From Cyanophora paradoxa (Eukaryota; Glaucocystophyceae; Cyanophorales; Cyanophoraceae): a stretch of 64,000 nucleotides of DNA. Where the stretch lies: contig QPMI01000133.1 of assembly GCA_004431415.1 (NCBI GenBank), forward strand, positions 248,001 to 312,000, written 5' to 3'. Below the pieces are notes generated by a model, which searched no databases, was not told the origin of the DNA, and saw only the letters and a program-made list of their open reading frames with translations. The translations under genes were made by a program, and so were the position numbers. This document shows positions 55,201-63,816 of this stretch, in pieces; position 1 is the first letter of the stretch, and each line of letters begins with the position of its first letter.

Positions 55201-57501
55201 GACGAGGTAGGTGGCTAAGCCGGTGCAGCTGGAGTACACGCAGTACTGGCTGCTGCCGACGGACACAGTGACGTGGCCATGGCCTGAGGCAGTGCAGAAG
55301 CAGCCGGAAATCAAGCTCTTATCTGGACACTCTTCGCGCATTCTGCTGTCGGCATGAGCAAAGAGCAAGCGGAAATGCCAGCGAGCTCTGATTTCACCTT
55401 TGTGCGACGATGACGCTGTGATGCCAGGCTGCGTAGAAGGCTGGAACGGAAGGAAGACTCTCGTCGGCCGCGGCCAGGAGGAAAGGCGAAATGCCACCGG
55501 CAGGAAAAGAATAGGTGAGACTTCGGCCCTTCCACGTTGGAACAGCACTAGCTCTGCTTGACTACAATGATCAGACGCCACGCACAGTGAAATCGTGTGA
55601 CCAAGTTAAGCGTGCGCACCCGTCTCCGGCAACGTTAACAAGATCGTCGATCCTCTCGTTCGTTTGCTCTGTGCCGGTGGCGTCGAAGAAGCGGATGGCC
55701 CCTCCTGTTCCGCTGCTCGCGTCGTTCACCGCCAGGCGCCAGAGGCCGCCTCTGCGAGAGGAAGTGCGAATCAGATATCTGGAGCTCTATAGAGCCCGCG
55801 CACCGAGGCCGTGCAGGCCGTGAGGCTAGCCGGCAAGCTAAAGCAATCGGTGCGCACCCAGTTGACAGGACAGCGAGCCCAGGACGGTGTCCCGACATCT
55901 GCTGGTCAAGGGTAATGGTCGTGCCCGCCGCGAAATTGGAGTAACTTCCATCATCCAGGCTGATCTGCTCGGAGGTCTCAACTATTTGATTGCATGCGCA
56001 ACTAGAGGCCGGTCGTATAAATCTACGTACCCTCCACAATTTGCTATTAGTCAACAGGTACACCCAGCTCGAACTTGGATCAGCCGCAAGCGAATCCCCA
56101 TATAGATTCACAACTATTGCCGGAACATCGAAGAGCTTCACGGCGGTTCCGCAGCCGCCGGGAGCCATACCAAAAAGGGTGAGCGTCCCTGCAAGCCGGC
56201 GGTTCAGGCGCCGAATTCGAGTCGTGAGCGTATCATTGTGGGCGACGCGCCCAATATCACATCAGTGCTGCTGCCTTTTGCAGTTCCCCAGACGACCAGG
56301 TTCTTGGACTTCGAGTAGGTTATCGCCACTGGCACGTACGGCCCTGCAGGCGGAGCGGGCCGGGAGGCACGCGCACGTGAGATCGATGCAGACCGCGCCA
56401 AATTGCTGTTGATATTGTAATTTAAAACCGCGCATGCGCGCCTCCCGGCTCGGCGAAGCTGTCGGAAGAAGGGTCGTCCCCACTCCAGCACACTGTGACC
56501 TCGCCGACGTGGCCCGCCGCGAGGTTGATCCAGCCCAGATATCCAAGAACGTTGGTGTCAACGTCGGACAATTGCAAGTGCACGAAGTACAGATCGTTCG
56601 CAGATGCGGCGGCGAGCCCGAGAAGATTCCTGTGCACGTGATACTATGATAAGTGCGGGTCAGAAGGCTAGGGCTAGCTATAGGATTCCCTTGGCAAGCG
56701 GAAACGTTTGCACTCGGGATCACCAGAAGTTCGTGTCGAGCCCAGGCTGTGCGACTGTTCTGGATCCGGAGCTAAATATGCTCGCGCCAGAGCTCAGGGA
56801 GCTCCCCCCTCCAGCAATCTTTCTGGCCACGCGGTTGCTGTTCACTTGCCACACGTAACCGACACGATCCCAATTATTCTCCCCCGACGCAACATAGATG
56901 TTGCTGTCGAATGGGTTGTATTCGATTGCTGCGCAACAACCCATTCAAGTTCGTGATCAAGTTCGGACTCGTGCACGTTGCAAGTGATCGAGCATCGATA
57001 TTGATATCGTGCAAGATTAGGACGTATACATATGCCATGATGCATATATGAATTACAGCGCGCACTGTGGATTGCAACATAGTTTCCTGTGAAGGGGTTC
57101 GCGACGGCGCCGAAGTTGGTTTCGTTCCCAACTCCTGCATGCGGTCATGCCGTTGCTGAGGCCGGACCGAAGCGCATATATACGCATATATGCGCGTGCG
57201 CATGCCCACGAACCCTCGGAGAAAGGCGCAGCAAACGGATTTCCTGCTATATAAGTGAAACCTCCAATGGGAAGGCCAGAATCTGGCCCAAAGACATCGA
57301 GCTGAGCAAAAGCTGCGCAAGTGTAAATGCTAAGCTTGAGGTACGTATACGTAGCAGCGACGGTTCATCGGTTGTATATTTGTCGATCGTCGTTAACTTC
57401 AAAAGCTGCCAACTGCAAGACGCACCGACGGCCGCGGAGAGCAGAGCGTGGACCACTACAGAGAAGCCGAGAAGGCGCGTTGTGCGAGTTCGGCGTTCCA
57501 T
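22288..57501 (-). CDS. Giant modular single-pass receptor (propeller/8-Cys, FN3 array, filamin/PKD-like, REJ-like, TM)
   Basis: One minus-strand gene. Exon 1 (57426-57501) starts MERRTRTTRLLGFSVVVHAL, a signal peptide; an in-frame Met at 57528 is an alternative. It joins in phase to 57214-57312 (GGFTYIAGNPFAAPF) and 57066-57134. Three copies of a propeller-like module with cysteine repeats follow down to about 48.7 kb, then roughly 50 FN3-like domains within exon 31754-50364. Next come FN3/filamin-like and PKD-like exons (31.6-26.5 kb), a REJ-like region (26109-26432, 25775-26027, 24594-25697, 24063-24519), and exons 23830-23998, 23503-23733, 22798-23440 and 22288-22730. The last exon carries a 23-residue helix (22462-22530) and a ~55-residue tail ending GLPMATDVYL. 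Total length is probably over 8000 residues. The role, cell-surface adhesion or recognition, is inferred from domains. One-base indels interrupt the frame in parts of the FN3 array and may be assembly errors. It could be annotated as several genes, but an open exon bridges the cysteine repeats to the post-array linker. Confidence 0.7.
22462..22530 (-). other. Transmembrane helix and start of cytoplasmic tail (giant receptor)
   Basis: The encoded segment starts IAGISVGVVGGVALVIF and is 23 residues long, uncharged, and preceded by a Ser/Gly-rich stalk. It is followed by a basic stretch (ARNQSRTRAADRDRRAR), as expected for a type I single-pass protein. The stop is at 22288-22290. Confidence 0.85.
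24063..26432 (-). other. REJ-like region of the giant receptor
   Basis: Exon 26109-26432 encodes LRPGQSYTFALAVTMEKDG and joins at NK to exon 25775-26027, PPASGSCKLL...YRLSCSDWVTSSPPLQYAFEV. The order PP-x-GSC ... LSCSDW ... PLxYxFEV matches the repeat pattern of receptor-for-egg-jelly domains in polycystin-1-like proteins. Exons 24594-25697 and 24063-24519 continue as a long, mostly helical, Ala/Ser-rich stretch with scattered cysteines, as in the C-terminal part of such regions. No GAIN/GPS cleavage motif or polycystin channel follows. Confidence 0.6.
26515..31660 (-). other. Filamin-, PKD- and FN3-like exons of the giant receptor
   Basis: Successive splice-bounded exons encode beta-sandwich-like units of 70-150 residues. 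26684-27114 has VVLDATKSFDPDN, a PKD-type pattern. 26515-26614 is VQVTRNDGLNRAAAATS. 29478-30044 has MNADGTYAVSVTAFRAGYYE and VRDAFGN, and 29069-29485 and 30050-30607 are alike (FTLVIELRDAKGAR, GVYQVGFSV), a pattern of filamin-type immunoglobulin repeats. 31064-31663 resembles divergent FN3 units. Domain names rest on short motifs only. Confidence 0.5.
32341..48720 (-). repeat. Array of about 50 FN3-like repeats (295/309-bp units)
   Basis: Each unit encodes about 98-103 residues beginning APAAPTVAASSVTHDSATLT, with GSDGGAAISGAAASCTSGG, STEYSCSANVTNSAGTSGSS and ASFTT. The T-Y-x-C-x-A-x-V-x-N-x-x-G-x-S pattern is that of fibronectin type III, here with a conserved cysteine pair. HindIII-type AAGCTT sites recur once per unit; I count 49 between 32358 and 46954. 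Units at 46990-48720 are divergent and border the cysteine repeats. The two unit lengths reflect linkers TTSTAPAAP (295 bp) and TTAAAPVVATAPAAP (309 bp). Many units are nearly identical, implying recent unequal exchange or gene conversion. Confidence 0.9.
48765..50364 (-). repeat. Eight tandem 8-cysteine modules (giant receptor, third block)
   Basis: Eight ~64-residue units each carry the pattern ECxDKSxxSxCxC ... YCVYSxCxxGATY ... GVPQCxCxxPNxVSGTxC, with eight cysteines. They lie directly before the FN3 array in the same exon. I do not recognise the module; it is not a standard EGF domain by spacing. Confidence 0.8.
50365..57312 (-). repeat. Three tandem multi-exon modules of the giant receptor N-terminus
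   Basis: Three blocks (about 57.3-55.05 kb, 55.17-52.29 kb, 52.38-50.36 kb) repeat the same series of exons. The series runs GGFxYIAGNxxA; a VGNxTNFG exon; xIEYNPFxSNxYVA...WQVNxxRxARxIAG; LAAASANDLYFVH...LGWINLAAGHVGEVTVCW; GPYVPVAITYSKSKNLVVW; AGTLTLFGMAPGGCGTAVKL...GDSLAADPSS; QISLDDGS; GLWRLAVNDASSGT..AIRFFDATGTEQTNERID; and FYAAWHHSVIVAHR. Each block is followed by 8-Cys units (1, 4 and 8 in the successive blocks). Repeated short strand-like segments with WQVN, LVVW and KLWxV suggest a beta-propeller of NHL/YVTN type, by inference. Confidence 0.7.
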
Positions 57502-58924
57502 GCATGTGCGTCCAAGTGCGTGCGCCATCTCTATCCGCTCACCGTGCCTGCATGCGCAGCTGCAGCTGCAGCTGGTCGGTCACTCAGAGGGCTCAGTGAT
57601 TAGGATCTATAGCTAGCTATATGCACTCACGCGTATACGTATACAGCGATCGACCGCGCACGGCGCGGGCCGAGGCCTAGGCTTGACTCTCAGGCGTGCA
57701 CGTGACTTCGACGACGACGAGTGCCACTGGGGTGACTGGGCCAACATGTACAGCGTACGCGACTAGTACGCGTACGCCGTCGACGTCGGCGCCGCGGCGC
57801 GTCGATCGCGTACTACGTATATACGGTACGCGTCGTGGCCGGGGCATGCAATTGCAAGTTTGCAACGTGCAACGTTGAACGTCGAACTCGGAACCTGAGT
57901 CGACGTCGGAAGCGCAACTTAAAAAGCTTGCTGCCAGGCTGGCAAGCTTGCAATTGAAGTATACGTATACGGTACACCGTACTACGGACTACTACGTAGT
58001 ACGTATACGTACTACGGTACTATCATAGTATACCGGTAGTCTATAGCTACGTACTACGGACCTCTACCGTGGGCTCTACGGTATACTGGTACAGCTCCGA
58101 ATCCGCGGGGGTACGTATACGTACTACGGACCAGTCTACGCGTACGCGTACGGTATGTACATGTATGATGTATCATGTACATGGATCCGGAGTCCTAGCT
58201 ACTGTAGAACGGGTAATATTTAAGACCCCAGAATATTTAGTTATCCCGAGTTTTGGCCGGTTTAGTAGCCTGAAAATATTTAAGACTTGGCCGCGGAGCG
58301 CTTTAGTAGGGAGCTTTAGTAGGCCCTAGGGGGTGGGCGCGGCGCGCGCGGGGGGGTCTGCTGGTGCGCCCCGGCCCCCCGCACTTCGCACAGCTCGTAT
58401 GTACTTCAAGAAACAGCTCTAGCACTATAGCTAGCGCTAGCACTAGCGCTAGCTGCAGCTCAGATCTAGATCTAGATCTCGCACTCCCTTCGGCGGCATG
58501 CTTAATTATATTATAAATTCTCCCGCGCTGCATGCAACTACGGCTGCTCCGACGCGACAGAGCTAGGTACCCCCCCACGCGGTTCAGGTTTAATATACGG
58601 TAAATATTTAGTACTCAGCCCTCAAAACTTTGGTACTTTTCGGGTTCGGTTCCTGCTGTTTCCGCTACGTTGTACTTCGAATCCCTGTGATTCCCGATAC
58701 CGTGACTTGTATCCTCGTTGTGTACTACGAGTGGGCACGCCCACCGTAGATCTTTAAAAAAAAAACTTTGGTACTAAAAAGATATCGATCCAGTACTAGT
58801 ATACTAAATATTTCCCGATCTACATGTACAGTATAGCTGGCCACTGCTAGGAATTTCCACGGAATTTCCGGATCCGGTCCACCGGTACACGGTAGCGGCG
58901 TAGCGCTAGCCTAGTACTCCAGTT
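57502..58924. other. Intergenic region, repeat-rich, no gene recognised
   Basis: Probably contains the promoter of the giant gene at its left end. From about 57940 to 58170 it is dominated by TACGTA/GTATAC palindromes. AATATTTAAGAC(C/T) occurs twice near 58217 and 58267, and GCTAGCGCTAGCACTAGCGC near 58431. Open frames on both strands are short and without motifs. Confidence 0.45.
57940..58170. repeat. TACGTA/GTATAC palindrome-rich tract
   Basis: Dense overlapping TACGTA, GTATAC and ACTACGG units in both orientations. A shorter stretch of the same character lies at about 18890-18972. Confidence 0.7.
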
Positions 58925-59437
58925 CAGTGATGGCATTTTTTCTAGAAACTTTTCTATAAACAATTTCGAAATCAATTTCGAAATTGTTTCCGAAAAGGTC
59001 CCGAGAGACCCCCCTAATTAGGAATTGTTTCTATTTAAGGGGGGTACTCTCGTTTTGCCACATTCTGCGCGAAACACGGCGAAACAACGCATTAGAATGA
59101 TAGGAAACGTGATAGAAAGGTTAAACAACACGATAGGAGTCTATCGTAAACGTCTAGAACCGGAACTCAGCCGCCAACAAGGCTCAGCGGCTGGCAGGGG
59201 GTACGAGGTGTGAATTTCCCTTTCGTACTGTCGCATGTTCTGATGATCAGGAAGACACGAAACTGGACAGTTACCAATAAGGAAAGCATAAGAAGGTTAA
59301 AGGGAGCGTCAGGCATCAGAAGAAGGGCCCTCGGGAGGGGCCCCTGATTTCGGAAATATTTCGGAAATATTTCCGAAATATTTCGGAAACGTTTCCGAAA
59401 TGGTCCATTTTTGGGTTAATTCGGAATTCCATCACTG
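58925..59437. mobile_element. hAT-type MITE
   Basis: A 513-bp segment with ends CAGTGATGG (58925) and CCATCACTG (59437), flanked by an 8-bp direct duplication CTCCAGTT (58917-58924 and 59438-59445). The CAGTG-type termini with 8-bp target duplication are diagnostic for hAT elements. Near each end are arrays of TTTCGGAAATA/TTTCGAAAT palindromes (58958-59000, 59344-59400). No transposase; a 62-codon open frame inside (59025-59213) has no recognisable motif. Confidence 0.85.
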
Positions 59438-59718
59438 CTCCAGTTACCAGAGTCCAGTAGTAGAGTATACGTAGCAGCCGAGTCCGACGGTCGCCGAGTC
59501 GACGCCGACTCGCCGTCGACCGTACGCGCACGTACACGTCGCGTCCTATGCAATGTCACAGTGTATGCATTGTCTCCGAATTGAAATGGATAATGTTTTG
59601 GATTCAATTGAATCGGATAGTTTTTTGGATTCCGCGAGCTCGAGCCTCGAGCAGCTGAAGGTTCGCGTCGTTCGCGATCGATTCCGAAGTTCGAATCCCC
59701 TTATAATTAAAAAGCTTA

Positions 59719-60021
59719 CCGTAAAACACAATATTAATTCGCACGATATTAGTTCGTTTTTGGACCCGGAGTCCCGGACCCCCACCATATATAGTAATTA
59801 ATTAGTTCGGTCGACGTCTCAAATTAGTGCGTTTTTGCCTTATCGGAGTGTGGGGCGGGGGGTACACGCCGTATATATATAGTGCGTCCTTATATTTGTG
59901 CGGTATTTTTCTTAGCGTCCTTATATTTGTGCGGTTTCAAATTAGTGCGTTTTCACGGCAAAAAACGCACTAATTTGGTGCCGAACTAATATTATGCGCG
60001 AACTAATATTCTGTCTTACGG
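59719..60021. mobile_element. Mariner-type MITE (TA target site)
   Basis: Imperfect ~40-bp terminal inverted repeats start CCGTAAAACACAATATTA on the left (59719) and CCGTAAGACAGAATATTA on the right (reverse strand from 60021), converging on ATATTAGTTCG. TA dinucleotides flank both ends (59717-59718 and 60022-60023). Inside are two direct copies of GCGTCCTTATATTTGTGCGG (59883 and 59917) and a perfect hairpin AAATTAGTGCGTTTT...AAAACGCACTAATTT (59939-59976). No coding sequence. Confidence 0.75.
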
Positions 60022-60185
60022 TATGCTTAGGTCGTGACTCGTGACTCGTGAGTCGCGATCGTGACCGTCGAACCGTCGATTCATGACGCGTATACGCGTA
60101 CGTGACCGTCGAATTCGAACGGTCGGGTACCGGGGTAGTAGGGGGGTACATGTACAGGCTACCCTGGGTACTCCACCAGTGTACC

Positions 60186-60290
60186 GTAAAGTAGTTTTTG
60201 TTTTTTTGTGAATTACCGGCCACAGTCTCTAGTTACTGGTACAGGCATGCAGGGGGGGCTCCGCCCCCCCCGCACCCTCCCCCCCCCCTG
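60186..60290 (-). mobile_element. 3' end of a second retroposon copy
   Basis: On the minus strand, CTAGAGACTGTGGCCGGTAA and the following TTCAC match the 3' end of the 21623-22148 retroposon exactly. An A-rich tail (AAAAAAACAAAAACTAC) follows, and a G-rich hairpin sequence (GGGTGCGGGGGGGGCGGAGC) precedes it. A related G-rich piece lies at 20304-20336 on the + strand. Confidence 0.65.
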
Positions 60291-60857
60291 CTAGCTGGCC
60301 AATCGGAATTGCGAGCGCAGGTATTGGTGGCCTAGCTACAGGTTTAAATAACCAATCACCAAGTCACCCGAGTTTTAGGCTGGGGCGTTTGGACTTGACT
60401 CGCCGTAGTAAGCGATTTCAACTCAAATCTTGTGACGTACCCCAGCCGCTAATAATTAGGCCAGGCTCCCTGATCACGAGTCATTGTCGTGACACTTCAT
60501 GATCAGTCACTGAGTTAAAACGTTGTTTTTGAGAGACTATGGTGGGCCCGGGGCCGGGGCGAACCCCCGTACAGTACGTATACTCAGGTACTAGCATAAT
60601 AAGACAACAAAAAAAGGAACGAGAACCAGGACCCGAGATGCCCCCCGAGAGCACATCCGATGCAAATGATCACTGGTACCGGTAATACATGAGTTCACTC
60701 AACAAGGTTAATACTCTGGTACAGGCTCGTACAGCTCTACGTAATACGTTTACGTTAACCGATAGTTCACTGAGTCACTCAATTAGCGATAATTAGCTAC
60801 TGAGTCACACCAGTGCTGGTACGTATACTGTCCTCCGAGGCTCGGCACATCTTCCAC
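60291..60857. other. Intergenic region, nothing recognised
   Basis: Spacer downstream of copy B. It contains scattered ACTGAGTCACTC and TGATCA motifs, but no gene, RNA or clear repeat boundary is seen. Confidence 0.4.
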
Positions 60858-63816
60858 TCAGGCGGGGGCGACGCGGATGGCGGGTACGCCGCCGCAGAGC
60901 GCCGCGAAGCTGAGCGCGAGGCCGGCGGAGCCGGGGGGGGTACTGGTCGGGACGCCGCCCCCGTCTTCCATCTCGGGGGCGTGGAGGAGGAAGAGGGTGC
61001 GGAGCTTGCGCTCCTGGCGGAGGCAGACGACGAGGCACACGGCGACGGGGCTCAGGATGAAGCCCGCCATGTCCACGATCCGCCTGCGCGCCCCGCGCCC
61101 GGGCCCCGCCCCGTCAGCCGCAGCCTGCGCGTGCCGCAGTGCAGGGGGCGGCGAGGCCCTCGAGGCTTCTTCGTTTGCAGCCGCACCCGGAAAGAAGGGG
61201 GTCGCGGGGGGAGAGAGCGTAGAGGCCGTACGGGAGGGACACGCAGGAGGCCAGGAGGAAGGCGCGGGGGGGTACCCAGAAGGTGCTCGAGATCATGGTG
61301 AAGGTGATGTAGAGCGACACCTTGGCCCACGCCTGCGCCCGGCTCGGCGGGGGGTACGGGAGGGCGGAGGGGGGTACGGACCTCGACGATGTACGGAGCG
61401 ATGGATTCGAATCGGCGGAGGGAGGTGAGGGCGGCCATTTGTCCGACGAGGCAGGCCCCCGTCGTGAAGAAGGCGATGAACGGCACGAGCCGCGCCGGCC
61501 GCGCGTGCAGCATGACCGTACCCGCCAGAAAGACGCCCCCGCACACGAAGAACTGCGCCAGGGGGGGCCGGAGCAGGTAAGTAAGACCGGGGCCGCATGG
61601 CACGGCGAACGAACGAAAGGTCGCACCTCGAGGATCCAGTCGGGCCGGCGGGGGCCGACGAATTCGAGGAAGGGAAGGCCCGAGCGGGACGCGGCGAGCG
61701 CGGCGGCGGACGCGAGGGAGCTGAGGTACATCGCGAGAAGCGGCGCCGACAGGAACCGAACCCTACAGCGGCGCCGCTTGAGCATCGGCGGGGTTCGGGG
61801 ATGCCGGGGGGTACGCGGGCCGCACCGGGACCAGGCGCGGTTGCAGTAGAAGATCTGGTACCCCCGCTCGGCCTCGGGGGAGGGGAAGGGGCTGCCCGCG
61901 ACCAGCCAGCGCAGGAGCCGCCTCAGCCGCCCGCGCGGCGCGACGCGCGCCGCCTCTTCGTGGTTCGCCGGTTCCGCCGAGTCGCCGGTACCCCCCTCGG
62001 GGCCGGTAAGGGGGTCCCGCGAGGAAGGGGTGTCGGGGCCGGGGGTAGAGCCCGAAGCGCTCCACTCCGGCACGACGCCGGCCGGCGAGAGCCGCAGCGC
62101 TAGGGCGCGCTGCGGCGTCCCGCCTCAGCGCCTCGGCAGGGGAGGGCGGGGGCGGGCTGGGTGGGAGGGGGGTACCGCGCTTGCGAAAGACCCCGCTGAA
62201 CCGGAGGAGGTTCTGGGCGCGCTGCCGCCGCCAGACGTCCGCCACGCGCCCGCCTCCGGAGCAAGGGTCTGGAGCCCCGCCCCAGACCCGGATCCGACGG
62301 CGAGGGACCGGAAAGGGACGGGGCGGGGCGTGTCGCCGGCGGGGCCCGGGGCCGGCGCGGCGCGCTCCGCTGGCCGCTCCTCGTCAGCCGAGTCGGCTCC
62401 GGCCGACGGCGACTGAGGCAGCTGCAGGGGAGGCGCCCGCCTCTCGAACGGGCTCGAATCCGGGGGCGGACTTGTCCGGTGCCCTGCCGCCTAGGGCCCA
62501 GAGGCTCGGAAGGGGATACCGCGCCCGGGGGCGGGGGGGCGGGGAGGGGGACGGGGGGTACCAGGACTTGGAGGAACAGGCGGCGCTCGCCGCGCTCGCG
62601 GAGGTACGAGGCAGCAACCGCCAGCACGCCGCTCAGCGCGCACTGCGCCCGCGTCGGCGCCGGCCCGGGGGTACGGGGGAGGAGGGAAGGGGGGTACGGG
62701 CGCACGGTGCCGTGCTGCTCAAGGGAAAGGCAGGGCGGGCCAGAAAGACCGAGTCCCAGGACGAACGGGATCGGTGCGAGGGACTGAACCGGCGTCGCGT
62801 CGGGCCCGGGGGGGCGCGAGGGGATGGGGGAAGGAACGACAGAGGAGGGGGTACCTCAAGAACGAGGAGGAGGGATACGATGACGGATACGTGGAATCGC
62901 AGATTCAAAAAGGTGCACGTGAACTGGGCGGACGTCACGCGGGCTTCGGGGTAACGCAAAGACCGTCAGAAACGCGTACCCAGAGCATGATGACGCAGAT
63001 GATCGGGGCATGGTACGCGCAGCGGTCGCCCGTCACATTGTACACCGCAAGAATTTCAAACATGAAACGCTGTGGCCCCGTCAGGCGTCTGGAGGTGTAC
63101 AGCGGATCGGGCCGGCGAGGGGGGTACCTGGGAGATGGAGAAGGATACGACGGAGAGGGATGCGAGGGGCTCAAAGATGCGCGGGAATACGCCTCGCGAG
63201 AAGGACGCGCCGAAGAGGGCGAGCTGGAAGGGGGCCGAGAACCCAAGCTGGATCCAGGGGTACGCGCCGAATCGTTCGTTCCGCGGAAGCGTGAGAGCCA
63301 TCATAATGTTCACAAGGAGGACGAGAATGGACGCCACGCGGGCGCCGACCGCGCTGCTCAGAGCGGTCTGCTCCATGTAGCGCCTGCGAGGTCCGGGCGG
63401 CCGCGGGTCAAGAACGTACGGGCGCGCGGCGGCCGCGGAGAGGATCTAGAAGAGAGGGGAGCGCGGCCGCACCGCTCGAGGGCGGCGGCCGCGGGGCGGG
63501 CGCCGACGTCGATGCCGTCAGCGGCGACGCACGAGGCGTCGCCGTCGGCGCGGGAGTTGGGCATGCGCTTCGCGCCGGCGCCGGCGGGGACGAAGCGGAG
63601 CGTCCAGCGGGAGAGGTCCATGCCGCGGCGGCGGCGGTGGTGGAAGGACGGGACGGCGACAGGCCCCTCGCGCGCCTCCGCGGGGCCGTCGGAGGGGAGC
63701 ACGGCCGCGCCCGAGGCCGTCCCCGCCACCACCAGAGCTGACACGAGGCTCCGCATGCCGGCGAACCCGCGGCCGAAGCGGCCGCGGGCCGCCTCCGCAT
63801 CTGGCGGGTCGCTCAT
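60858..63816 (-). CDS. Polytopic membrane protein, unknown function, copy B
   Basis: Paralogue of the gene at 2-3125, in opposite orientation and complete at the 5' end. It starts at 63816 with MSDPPDAEAARGRFGRGFAG followed by a hydrophobic segment (MRSLVSALVVAGTASGAAVL). Exons correspond one to one with copy A: YMEQTALSSAVGARVASILV; FEILAVYNVTGDRCAYHAPI; FTCTFLNLRFHVSVIVSLLL; CALSGVLAVAASYLRERGER; RVRFLSAPLLAMYLSSLASA; FFVCGGVFLAGTVMLHARPA; VALHHL-region helices; and DMAGFILSPVAVCLVVCLRQ. The hydrophilic loop is less conserved than the helices, and introns differ strongly in sequence but keep their positions. The end (LLHAPEMEDGGG ..., stop at 60858-60860) is unrelated to the end of copy A. 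About ten membrane segments; no known family motif identified. Confidence 0.6.

Noticed and set aside
59025-59213. 62-codon frame inside the hAT element
   Set aside because: Too short and without transposase motifs to be called a gene.
61763-62245. Long Pro/Arg-rich frames on both strands across copy B
   Set aside because: They are shadows of the loop exon of copy B; exon-by-exon comparison with copy A identifies the coding frame.
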